The translations under genes and the position numbers were made by a program. Positions 14,945-23,400 of a stretch of DNA of 52,921 nucleotides are shown here, in pieces; the stretch's first letter is position 1, and every line of letters starts with the position of its first letter. A model generated the notes under the pieces. That model searched no databases. It had not been told where the DNA came from and saw nothing but the letters and a program-made list of their open reading frames with translations. The stretch covers positions 1 through 52,921 of the forward strand of contig NZ_JAINZZ010000057.1 of the NCBI RefSeq assembly GCF_019890725.1, read 5' to 3'. The stretch comes from Actinacidiphila acidipaludis (GTDB taxonomy: Bacteria; Actinomycetota; Actinomycetes; Streptomycetales; Streptomycetaceae).

Positions 14945-15367
14945 TTAGTTGAGCAGGCTGCCCTGCAGTTCGGCGCGCAGATCGGGAGTGAGTACGGAAC
15001 CCGCCCGGTCGACGAGCAGGGCCATTTCGTAGCCGACGAGGCCGATGTCGCACTCGGGGTGGGCGAGTACGGCCAGGGAGGAGCCGTCGGACACGGACAT
15101 GATGAAGAGGAAGCCGCGCTCCATCTCCACGACGGTCTGGTTGACGGTCCCGCCCTCGAAGATGCGGGACGCACCGGACGTGAGCGACGTCAGACCGGAG
15201 GCGACGGCTGCGAGCTGGTCTGCGCGGTCGCGGGGGAATCCGTCGGACATCGCGAGCAGCAGGCCGTCGGCGGAGACCACCACGGTGTGGGACACCCCGG
15301 GGGTGTTGTCCACGAAGTTGGTGATCAACCAGTTCAGGTTCTGTGCCGCCTGGCTCATCGGACTCAA
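14945..15367 (-). CDS. cvnB2: Conservon roadblock/LC7 protein CvnB
   Basis: Roadblock/LC7-domain protein of about 140 residues, expected to regulate the partner GTPase CvnD. Motifs are NLNWLITNFVDNTPGVSHTVVVSADGLLLAMSDG and HPECDIGLVGYEMALLVDRAG. Translation probably starts at TTG 15365-15367 because AGGAG lies 6 bp upstream; the ATG at 15358 would be about 15 bp away. The TTG follows directly on the cvnA stop codon. Over 15003-15360 its DNA differs from the other cvnB at only about 10 positions, all within 15147-15203, far less than the flanking genes differ. Confidence 0.93.
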   Translation of the reverse strand: MSPMSQAAQNLNWLITNFVDNTPGVSHTVVVSADGLLLAMSDGFPRDRADQLAAVASGLTSLTSGASRIFEGGTVNQTVVEMERGFLFIMSVSDGSSLAVLAHPECDIGLVGYEMALLVDRAGSVLTPDLRAELQGSLLN

Positions 15368-18300
15368 CTAGCGCTCCTGGTTCTGGGGGCCGCCGAATCG
15401 GCTGTCGGTGGCCTGTCCGTTCGTGTCAGTTCCAGCAGTGCGCCCTTGCTGGACGCCACGCCGCAGGTTACTCAACCTGCCGCGGACGTCCTCCGGTGCG
15501 CGGGAGACCTGTGGGCCGCCCTGCGGGGTCTGCGTCGCGGTACCCGGGACCAGGTTGGCCTGGGGCACTCGCCGTGGCAGGCCGGAGGGGGTCACTCCGC
15601 CTGCCTTGGGCTCACGGACCTGCTCGGCCCGCTGCCAGTGCTCGTCGTTGGTGGACCGCCAGCCGTCGTCGTCCGGCGAGGAGGCCGCCGGCTCGCCCGA
15701 AGGCTGACTGCTGGACTGGTGCTGCGGCTCGGAGGGCTCCGATGCGGACGGGGACGTGGGTGCGTGCGACTGCCGCCGGTCCCGGCGCGGCAGTCCGGCG
15801 TCCGTCAGCGAAGGCGAGACTACGCTGTCCTCCCCCTGCTCGGGGAGCGGCGGAACGGATTCCGTTACCTGGGCTTCAGCCGCCGGCCAGTCGTCCTGAG
15901 CTGCCCCGTAACCGGGGAACTCCGCCTGGTGACCGGCTCCTTCGTAGCCCGCGGCCGGCCGGCCGCCGTCGCCGAAGTCCTGGGCGGCCTCGTACGGCTG
16001 CTCGAAGAAACCGTTCTGCTCCCGGCCGTCGACCGGGTAGCCCGGGGTCCCCTGGCCGTCCTGGCCGTAGCCCTGCGACCCGTAGCCGTTCTGGTAGCCG
16101 TTCTGCGCGTAGGCGTCCGGTGCGGCGTAGCCGTCCTGCGGCCCGTAGCCCTGGTCGTACCCCTGCTGTGGGAAGCCCGCGTCGTATCCGCCCGGATAGC
16201 CCGGGTCCTGCGCCTGGCCGGGGACGGTGAAGTCGCCCTGCGCGAACGCCTGCTCCTGACCCGCCTCCGCCGGCTCCTGGCCGTCGTGGCGTTCGTGGAC
16301 GGCGGCCTCGAGCTGCGCCCTGCGCTCCTCGCGCTGCAGCGAGCGGCCCACCGGGTCCAGCGGGCGCCCGCCCTCCGGCAGCACGCCGCCCTGCTCGTAG
16401 CGGGAGTCGTCGAAGCCCAGCTCGGCCGCGCTGCGGTGGTCCAGGGGGCGGCCGAACGCCGGCGCGTCCGCGGGCTCGGGGACCATCCGCGAGACGGTGA
16501 AGTCCTGGTCGTCGGGCAGCAGCTCCTCGCCGCCACCGCCGTGGGTGATCGGCTCGGGCAGCATCACCAGGGAGGTGGTGCCGGCCTGCTCACCGGAGGG
16601 CCTGAGCTGGACCCGGATGCCGTGCCGCTGGGACAGCCGGCCGACCACGAACAGGCCCATCCGCTTGGCGATCTCGACGTCCACCGTGGGCGGGTCGGCG
16701 AGCTTGCGGTTGATGTCCGCGAAGTCCTCGGCGGTCAGGCCGATGCCGCGGTCGTGGATCTCGATCATCACCCGGCCGTCCGGCAGCCGGGTCGCGGTGA
16801 CCCGCACCTTGGTCTGCGGCGAGGAGAACGTGGTGGCGTTCTCCAGCAGCTCGGCCAGCAGGTGCACGAGGTCGGTGACCGCGCTGCCGTGGATGTCGGT
16901 CTCCGGGATGCCGACCAGCTCGATCCGGTCGTACGCCTCCACCTCGGACGCGGCCGCGCGCAGCACGTCCACCAGCGGAACCGGCTGGTTCCACTGCCGG
17001 CCCGGCTCCTCGCCGGCGAGGACCAGCAGGTTCTCGCCGTTGCGCCGCATACGGGTCGCGAGGTGGTCCATCTTGAACAGGTTCTCCAGCTGGTCCGGGT
17101 CAGCCTCGTTGTTCTCCAGCTCGGTGATCAGCTCGAGCTGGCGCTGGATGAGGCCCTGGTTGCGCTGGGAGAGGTTGGTGAAGATCGCGTTGACGTTGCC
17201 CCGCAGCAGCGCCTGCTCGGCGGCCAGCCGGACCGCCTCCCGGTGCACCTGGTCGAAGGCGCGGGCGACCTCGCCGATCTCGTCCTGGGTGTTGATCGGG
17301 ATCGGCGCCACCTGGGTGTCCACCCGGCCCGGGTCCGTCCGCGACAACTGGTCGACCAGGCTGGGCAGACGGGTCTCGGCGATGTCGAACGCCGCCGAGC
17401 GCAGCCGCCGCATGCTGCGGGTCATCGTGCGGGCCATCATCGCGGCCACGATGAACGCCAGGATCAGGGCGACCACCACGATCGCCGAGTTGATGAAGAC
17501 GTCCCGCTTGGCGGTCGAGGCCACCTTCGCGGCGTCCGAGGCGGCCTGGTCGGCCAGGGTCACCTCGATCGAGCGGTAGGCGTCGAAGGACAGCGTGGAG
17601 GCCGCCATGTACGACTCGGGGGTGACGCCCTCGGCCCGCAGCGTCGCGCTCGTCGACTGCGGGTTGGCGATGTCGGTGACCATCTTGGTCAGGTCCGGCG
17701 GCACGATGAACTTGGAGTGCGGGTCGGCCTCGGCCTTGCGCTGCGCGGCCGTGATCTGCTCCTGGCCCTTCTTCGCGGCCGCCTCCTGCGCGGCCCGGAG
17801 CCGGGCCTGGTCGGCCGCGGTGCCGCCGCCCTCGTACTCCTCGACGGCGATGCCCTGCAGGTACTCGTAGGAGCCCAGCGCGGTCTTCTGCAGCGCCAGT
17901 TCCTGCGCGGAGGCGGGCTTGCCGACCAGGATGTGCATGCCGATCGACCGGGTCAGGGACTCGGCCGCCTTGGACAGCGACAGGGCGTAGAGGGTGCGGC
18001 CGTAGGAGGCGCCGTTGCTGGTGCCGAATCCCAGTTCGTTGGCCAGCTCCATCAGCGGGTGCTGGATGGTGACGTAGCCCTCTTCGGTCTGCACGCCCGA
18101 CAGCTGGCGGGTGAACGCGGCCTTGCGCAGGGCGGCCAGGCGCGGTTCGACGGCACGGAAGGTGGCCATCCGGCGCTTGAGGTCCGCCTCGTCCGGTACG
18201 TGCTGGGCCGCCTGGTCGAAGGCCCGGGCGGCCGCGTCGGTGGCCGCGTACGCGGCGCTGACCGACGAGTCGGCACGCTTTCCGGCGAGCAGGGGAACCA

Positions 18301-18640
18301 CCGTGACGTCGCGTTCGTCCTCAAGGGCGTTGCTGTAGGTCGCCGCGGCCCGCACCATGTTCGCGGTACGCACCGCGTCGTCGGCCTGCTGCCAGGTGTC
18401 CACCGAGCTCTTCACCCGGAAACCACCGAAGACGAGAGCGACGAGCACCGGGATCAGGAGGATCACGTTCAGGCGGGTGGCCACCCGCCAGTTGCGCATG
18501 CTCAGCCGGCCGCCCGGATCGGGCAGCACGGGGACCTCGGCCTCGGCCGGCGCCGAAGGAGAACTCCCCGGGCGCTGCGGCGGGGTGAAGTTCCCCCGCG
18601 GGCCCGGTGGGGTACCCGCTTCTGCTCTGGTGTTCCTCAC
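15368..18640 (-). CDS. cvnA2: Conservon sensor histidine kinase-like protein CvnA
   Basis: Membrane sensor of 1090 residues that starts the conservon. Order: disordered N terminus (1-50), TM helix 56-74, extracellular nitrate/nitrite-sensor-like domain (about 80-380), TM helix 384-403, HAMP (403-455), helical segment with LFKMDHLATRMRRNGENLL (H526), and an HATPase domain with N-box HLLAELLENATTFSSP (593-608), DRGIGL (630-635) and MGLFVVGRLS (661-670). Residues 700-1090 are low-complexity, with a Tyr/Gly/Gln-rich run near 815-870. No response regulator is nearby; signalling presumably goes to CvnB-C-D. GTG start at 18640. Confidence 0.93.
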   Translation of the reverse strand: MRNTRAEAGTPPGPRGNFTPPQRPGSSPSAPAEAEVPVLPDPGGRLSMRNWRVATRLNVILLIPVLVALVFGGFRVKSSVDTWQQADDAVRTANMVRAAATYSNALEDERDVTVVPLLAGKRADSSVSAAYAATDAAARAFDQAAQHVPDEADLKRRMATFRAVEPRLAALRKAAFTRQLSGVQTEEGYVTIQHPLMELANELGFGTSNGASYGRTLYALSLSKAAESLTRSIGMHILVGKPASAQELALQKTALGSYEYLQGIAVEEYEGGGTAADQARLRAAQEAAAKKGQEQITAAQRKAEADPHSKFIVPPDLTKMVTDIANPQSTSATLRAEGVTPESYMAASTLSFDAYRSIEVTLADQAASDAAKVASTAKRDVFINSAIVVVALILAFIVAAMMARTMTRSMRRLRSAAFDIAETRLPSLVDQLSRTDPGRVDTQVAPIPINTQDEIGEVARAFDQVHREAVRLAAEQALLRGNVNAIFTNLSQRNQGLIQRQLELITELENNEADPDQLENLFKMDHLATRMRRNGENLLVLAGEEPGRQWNQPVPLVDVLRAAASEVEAYDRIELVGIPETDIHGSAVTDLVHLLAELLENATTFSSPQTKVRVTATRLPDGRVMIEIHDRGIGLTAEDFADINRKLADPPTVDVEIAKRMGLFVVGRLSQRHGIRVQLRPSGEQAGTTSLVMLPEPITHGGGGEELLPDDQDFTVSRMVPEPADAPAFGRPLDHRSAAELGFDDSRYEQGGVLPEGGRPLDPVGRSLQREERRAQLEAAVHERHDGQEPAEAGQEQAFAQGDFTVPGQAQDPGYPGGYDAGFPQQGYDQGYGPQDGYAAPDAYAQNGYQNGYGSQGYGQDGQGTPGYPVDGREQNGFFEQPYEAAQDFGDGGRPAAGYEGAGHQAEFPGYGAAQDDWPAAEAQVTESVPPLPEQGEDSVVSPSLTDAGLPRRDRRQSHAPTSPSASEPSEPQHQSSSQPSGEPAASSPDDDGWRSTNDEHWQRAEQVREPKAGGVTPSGLPRRVPQANLVPGTATQTPQGGPQVSRAPEDVRGRLSNLRRGVQQGRTAGTDTNGQATDSRFGGPQNQER
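16020..16200 (-). repeat. Tyr-Gly-Gln-rich low-complexity segment in CvnA2
   Basis: Codes for irregular repeats such as QQGYDQGYGPQDGY, AQNGYQNGYGSQGYGQDG. The composition (Y, G, Q, N, D) resembles prion-like or phase-separating tails. It lies in the cytoplasmic C-terminal extension. Confidence 0.7.
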
Positions 18641-18964
18641 TGGACCAACAACCTCTCGGCGACGGCGCTACGACGACAGCCGTTCCTACTCTCGGGTTGT
18701 GCGAATTTCAGCATGTCGCGGGGGTGCTCGCCAAACGTCCGGCATATGGGAACTGACGTCCGGCGCCTGGGGATAAAAAAGACATAAGCCTGAGGCGCGG
18801 CCAAACCCTACGACAGACGTACACGTGGTGACACCGGCCGAGTGCGGGCCGTGTCGGCAGCGCTCCGAAACTCACCCGAAACGTTATGAAAACGGGGACC
18901 CCCGTGTCCTGTGACACAGCGGGTCCCCGTGGTTGTGGTCCTCACAACTTGCCGCAGGCACAGC
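18641..18964 (-). other. Intergenic region between the two conservons
   Basis: Contains the presumed cvnA2 promoter region, notably AT-richer around 18770-18800 (a run of A at 18775-18781), and the terminator of the upstream conservon. No gene seen. I could not assign -35/-10 elements with confidence. Confidence 0.5.
18892..18930 (-). terminator. Terminator of the first conservon (after cvnD1)
   Basis: ACGGGGACCC (18892-18901) pairs with GGGTCCCCGT (18921-18930), with an inner GTGTC-CTGT-GACAC stem. On the minus strand the stem is followed by TTTTC, as expected for termination of transcripts from cvnD1. It suggests the second conservon has its own promoter. Confidence 0.75.
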
Positions 18965-19564
18965 CTACTTGAGGCGTGCCAGCAGCGCGTGCTCGACGAG
19001 CGTGATGAGCGCGCTCTTGGCCTCCGCCCGGTGCCGGGCGTCGGTCGTGATGATCGGTGCCTCCGGCCCGATCTGCAGTGCCTCGCGGACCTCCTCCGGC
19101 CGGTACGGCTGGTGGCCGTCGAAGCCGTTGAGGGCGATCACGAACGGCAGACCGCTGTTCTCGAAGTAGTCCACCGCCGGGAAGCAGTCCGCCAGCCGGC
19201 GGGTGTCGACCAGCACCACGGCGCCGATCGCGCCGCGCACCAGGTCGTCCCACATGAACCAGAAACGGTCCTGGCCGGGCGTGCCGAACAGGTAGAGGAT
19301 GAGGTCGTCGTCCAGCGTGATGCGGCCGAAGTCCATCGCCACGGTGGTCGTGGTCTTGTCCTGCACATGGCTCAGGTCGTCGATGCCCGCCGACGCGGAC
19401 GTCATGACGGCCTCGGTGCGCAGGGGGTTGATCTCCGACACCGCGCCGACGAACGTCGTCTTGCCGACGCCGAAGCCACCGGCGACCACGATCTTCGCGG
19501 AGGTCGTGGACCGCACCGGTGGCGCGCCGTACGCCTGTTGCGGCCTAGAGCTTCCGAAGTCCAC
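18965..19564 (-). CDS. cvnD1: Conservon GTPase CvnD (proximal conservon)
   Basis: A 199-residue Ras-like GTPase, close paralogue of the copy at 13750. It has the same P-loop GGFGVGKTTF, FGTPGQDRFWFMWDDLV and NGFD in place of NKxD. The N-terminal linker differs: it carries RPQQAYGAPPVR before the shared STTSAKIVV. GTG 19564 is chosen because it gives MDFGSS; a TTG-type start at 19579 is in frame. It overlaps cvnC by 20 bp. Homologous CvnD1 of S. coelicolor is, as I recall, linked to sporulation and antibiotic phenotypes. Confidence 0.92.
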   Translation of the reverse strand: MDFGSSRPQQAYGAPPVRSTTSAKIVVAGGFGVGKTTFVGAVSEINPLRTEAVMTSASAGIDDLSHVQDKTTTTVAMDFGRITLDDDLILYLFGTPGQDRFWFMWDDLVRGAIGAVVLVDTRRLADCFPAVDYFENSGLPFVIALNGFDGHQPYRPEEVREALQIGPEAPIITTDARHRAEAKSALITLVEHALLARLK

Positions 19565-19952
19565 TGAGCACCCTCTCAAGCAGTGTCACGTCAGGCTGGC
19601 CGCCCGCCTCGCCGCTGCCCGGCTGGTGGATCGCCACCATGCCGGCTTCGGCCAGGTCGGCCACAAGGATCCTGGCCACGCCGAGCGGAATGGCCAGGAG
19701 GGCGGAGATCTCGGCCACCGACTTGATCTCGCGGGTCAGATGGCAGATCCGCTGGTGTTCGGGCAGGAGCCCCGCGTACTGCGCCGGGTCCGCGGTGGTG
19801 CTCACCAGGGCCTCGATGGCCAGCTGGTAGCGCGGCCGGGTACGGCCACCGGTCATGGCGTAGGGCCGCACCAGCGGCTGGTCGCCTTCCACCCCGTACG
19901 GCGCGTGGTGGGACGCGCCGTACGGGCCCGGCGAGGCGGGTGGCGGGGTCAT
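19545..19952 (-). CDS. cvnC1: Conservon DUF742 protein CvnC
   Basis: A 135-residue DUF742 protein with a short Pro/Ala/Tyr-rich N terminus (residues 1-25) and the conserved core VRPYAMTGGRTRPRYQLAIEALVSTTAD, LPEHQRICHLTREIKSVAEIS and VTLLERVLSGLRKL. It lacks most of the 50-residue low-complexity arm of its paralogue at 14309. ATG start at 19952. It sits between cvnB1 (91 bp upstream) and cvnD1 (overlapping). Confidence 0.92.
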   Translation of the reverse strand: MTPPPASPGPYGASHHAPYGVEGDQPLVRPYAMTGGRTRPRYQLAIEALVSTTADPAQYAGLLPEHQRICHLTREIKSVAEISALLAIPLGVARILVADLAEAGMVAIHQPGSGEAGGQPDVTLLERVLSGLRKL

Positions 19953-20042
19953 GAGGGTCCTCCGTGTCCGGGCAGTGCTGTCGCTGGTGCGGAATTACGG
20001 GAACGTGCTGGTGGTGCGGTGACTCGGTGCCGGCACCGGGTC

Positions 20043-20465
20043 TCAGTGCATGAGGCTGCCCTGGAGCTCCGCACGGAGGTCCGGGGTGAGCACGGCCCCT
20101 GCCCGGTCGACGAGCAGGGCCATTTCGTAGCCGACGAGGCCGATGTCGCACTCGGGGTGGGCGAGTACGGCCAGGGAGGAGCCGTCGGACACGGACATGA
20201 TGAAGAGGAAGCCGCGCTCCATCTCCACGACGGTCTGGTTGACGCTGCCCCCCTCGAAGATGCGGGACGCTCCGGCGGTGAGCGAGGTCAAGCCGGAGGC
20301 CACGGCTGCGAGCTGGTCTGCGCGGTCGCGGGGGAATCCGTCGGACATCGCGAGCAGCAGGCCGTCGGCGGAGACCACCACGGTGTGGGACACCCCGGGG
20401 GTGTTGTCCACGAAGTTGGTGATCAACCAGTTCAGGTTCTGTGCCGCCTGGCTCATCGCACTCAA
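20043..20465 (-). CDS. cvnB1: Conservon roadblock/LC7 protein CvnB
   Basis: Roadblock/LC7 protein of 140 residues, nearly identical to the copy at 14945; only the third codon, a few central residues and the C-terminal residues (SLMH against SLLN) differ. It uses the same TTG start directly after the cvnA stop codon with AGGAG 6 bp upstream. Two stretches of 144 and 157 bp are identical to cvnB2 at every base including wobble positions. Confidence 0.93.
   Translation of the reverse strand: MSAMSQAAQNLNWLITNFVDNTPGVSHTVVVSADGLLLAMSDGFPRDRADQLAAVASGLTSLTAGASRIFEGGSVNQTVVEMERGFLFIMSVSDGSSLAVLAHPECDIGLVGYEMALLVDRAGAVLTPDLRAELQGSLMH
20101..20458 (-). repeat. Dispersed duplicated DNA shared with 15003-15360 (cvnB)
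   Basis: 20101-20244 is identical to 15003-15146 (144 bp) and 20302-20458 is identical to 15204-15360 (157 bp). The 57 bp between them has about 10 differences. The identity continues after one mismatch through the cvnB start and the cvnA stop codon. This is the longest dispersed direct repeat I see in the window. Confidence 0.9.
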
Positions 20466-23400
20466 CTAGCGCTCCTGGTGGTTCGTGCCGAAGCCGCGGC
20501 CGTCTGTGCCGCCGCCGGCTTGCCGGCCTTGCTGGATACCCCTGCGGAGGTTGGTCAGACGTCCGCGAACGTCGTCGGGAGACCGCGAGACCTGCGGTCC
20601 GTCCGTCGGCGCCTGCTGCTGGGCCGCGCCACCGGCGACCAGGTTGGCCCTGGGCACCCGGCGCGGCAGACCGGCCGGCGTGACGCCGCCGGCCGAGGGC
20701 TCCCTGACCTGCTCCGCGCGCTGGCGCAGGGCGTCGTTGGGAGAGGACCGCCAGTTCGGCGTCTCGCGCGGCAGCGGCTGCGCCACCGGCGCCGGAGGCG
20801 TCTGGACCGACGGCTGCGGACCCGTGGGGCGCTGGGCCCCCGGTCCGGCCGGACGGTTCGCCGGCGCGGGACGCTGCGGCGGCGCGGTGCGGCCCACCGG
20901 GCGCATCGGCGCCTGCTGGCCCCGCACACCGTGGCCGCCCTGCGCGCCCTGCAGACCCGGCTCGACGTGGATCTGCTGCATCCGCTCGGCCTGGCCGGTG
21001 CGGAACCAGTCGGACTCGATCGAGGAGAAGATCGGCGTCGGCTCGTCGCCGCGGGTCGGGGCCGGCGGCAGCGCCATCGGCTCGGCGGCCGGCGGCAGTT
21101 GCTGCTCGGGACGGCCGGCGGCCGGGCGCGGCGGCACCGGCTGCTGTCCGATGGCCTGGTGCTGCTGCTGGACCGGCTGCTGCTGGACCGGGTACTGACC
21201 GGTGCCCTGGCTGCCGAGGTCCGGCATCCGGTGCGAGCCGGTGCCGTACTGGTCCTGACCGCCCTGCTCCTGGCCGTTCGGGGTCCAGCCCGGGGTGCCC
21301 TGCGGGCCCCGCGGACCGCGCTGCGGCAGCCCGCCGGGCAGGCCGCCCTGCGGCGCCCGGAAGTCACCGAGGTCCTCGCCCCGGACCACCGGGATCTGCG
21401 CGGTGTCGCCGGGACCGCCCTGCGGGTTGTGCACGGGGTACTGGCCGGTGTCGCCGGGACCGCCCTGGACCGGGAACTGACCCGTGTCGCCCGGACCGCC
21501 CTGCGGGTTGTGGACGGGGTACTGACCCGTGTCACCGGGCCTGCCCTGCGGGTTGTGCACGGGGTACTGGCCGGTGTCGCCAGGACCGCCCTGGACCGGG
21601 AACTGGCCCGTGTCGCCGGGACCGCCCTGGACCGGGAACTGCCCGGTGCCGTACGGGTCCTGGACGCCGCGGTCCTGGCCGTTGGGGGCCCAGCCGCCGC
21701 GCGGGCCCTGCGGGCTCTGCGGGCCACGCGGGCCGCCCTGCGCCGGGAACTGACCGGTCTGGCCGGTCGGCGCGAAGTCGTCGTCCCGTACCGGCGGGAA
21801 CTGCGCGGTGTCGCCGGGGCCGCCCTGCGGGGTGTGCGCCGGGAACTGGCCGGTGTCGCCGGGACCGCCCTGGCCACCCTGACGCGGGGTCGGGCCGGGT
21901 CGCCCGCCGAAGACGTCGGAGCGGAAACCGCCGGGGCCGGTGCTCTGCGGCTGCGGGGGCGGGAAGCCGCCGCCCTGCGGGCCGCCCTGGCGGCCGCCCA
22001 TGCCGTTGGCGTTCGGCTGGCCGGGCCGGCCCGGCTGCTGCGCACCCGGTCCGCCGGGGCCGGGACGCCCGGGCTGCTGGTCCTGCCGGCCGCCGAACAG
22101 GTCGCCGTCGCGGCCGGTCTGCGGGAAGTCGTCCCGCCGTCCCGGGCCGCTCTCGAAGCCGTCGAACGCGGAGGCCGCCTCGACCTCCTCGTGACCGCGC
22201 GGGGTGTCCTGGCCGCGGTCCTCCGGGAAGCCGCCCTGCGGACCGTCCTGCGCCGCCCAGCGGGGGCCGTTCTGCTGCGGGCCGTTCTGCTGGGGGCCGT
22301 TCTGCTGGGGGCCGGGTCGCCCGCCGCCGGTGCCGATGGCCGGGCGCTGCGCCCCGCCGGCGACCTGGCCGCGCTGCTGTCCCGCGCCGACCCGGGGCGT
22401 GTTGCCGAAGGCGCCGGCGATGCCGGTGCCGCCCTGGGCGGGAGGAGCGGCTGCCGGACGGGCGCCCGCCGGGGTGTTCTTCTGGTTCGCGCCGCCCTGT
22501 GTGACGTCGACCGGCAGCATGACGAGCGCGGTCGTACCGCCGGAGTCCGACGGCCGGAGCTGGATGCGGATGCCGTGTCGCAGGGACAGCCGGCCGACCA
22601 CGAACAGGCCCATGCGGCGGGAGACGGAGACGTCCACCGTCGGCGGGTTGGCCAGCCGCTCGTTGATGTCGGCGAGGTCCTCGGGCGACAGGCCGATGCC
22701 GGTGTCGTGGATCTCGATCAGCACGCGGCCGTCGGGCAGCGAGTGGCCGGTGACGCGCACCTTGGTCTGCGGGGAGGAGAACGACGTGGCGTTCTCCAGC
22801 AGCTCGGCGAGCAGGTGGACGAGGTCGTTGACGATGCGGCCGGTGACCTCGGCCGAGGGCACCGAGGTCAGTTCGATCCGCTCGTACTGCTCCACCTCGG
22901 ACGCGGCGGCGCGGAGCACGTCGACCAGCGGGACCGGGCGGGTCCACCGGCGGCCCGGCTCCTCACCGGCGAGAACCAGCAGGTTCTCACCGTTGCGGCG
23001 CATACGGGTCGCGAGGTGGTCCAGCTTGAAGAGCGAGGAGAGCTGGTCCGGGTCGGCCTCGCGGGACTCCAGCTCCGAGATGAGCGAGAGCTGACGCTGG
23101 ATGAGGCCCTGGCTGCGGCGCGAGAGGTTGGTGAACATCGCGTTGACGTTGCCCCGCAGAAGGGCCTGCTCGGCGGCCAGCCGGACCGCCTCACTGTGGA
23201 CCTCGTCGAAGGCGCGGGCCACCTGGCCGATCTCGTCACGGCTGTTGATGCCGATCGACTCGACCGACGTGTCGACGTCCTGCGGGTCGGACTCCGACAG
23301 CTGCTTGACCAGCTCCGGCAGCCGCTTCTGGGCGACGTCCTGGGCGGTCTGCTGCAGCCGGCGCAGCGAGCGGATCATCGAACGGGCGACCACGAAGGCG

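Noticed and set aside
14084..18787. A 1567-codon open frame on the plus strand opposite cvnA2-cvnD2
   Set aside because: It is a stop-free shadow of high GC3 genes on the other strand. It has no domain, no ribosome binding site and simply mirrors the cvn genes, which have clear homology.
21405..21880. Repeat array as a possible CRISPR
   Set aside because: Units are in frame within cvnA1, code for a regular peptide repeat, and lack unique spacers of constant length. No cas gene is nearby.
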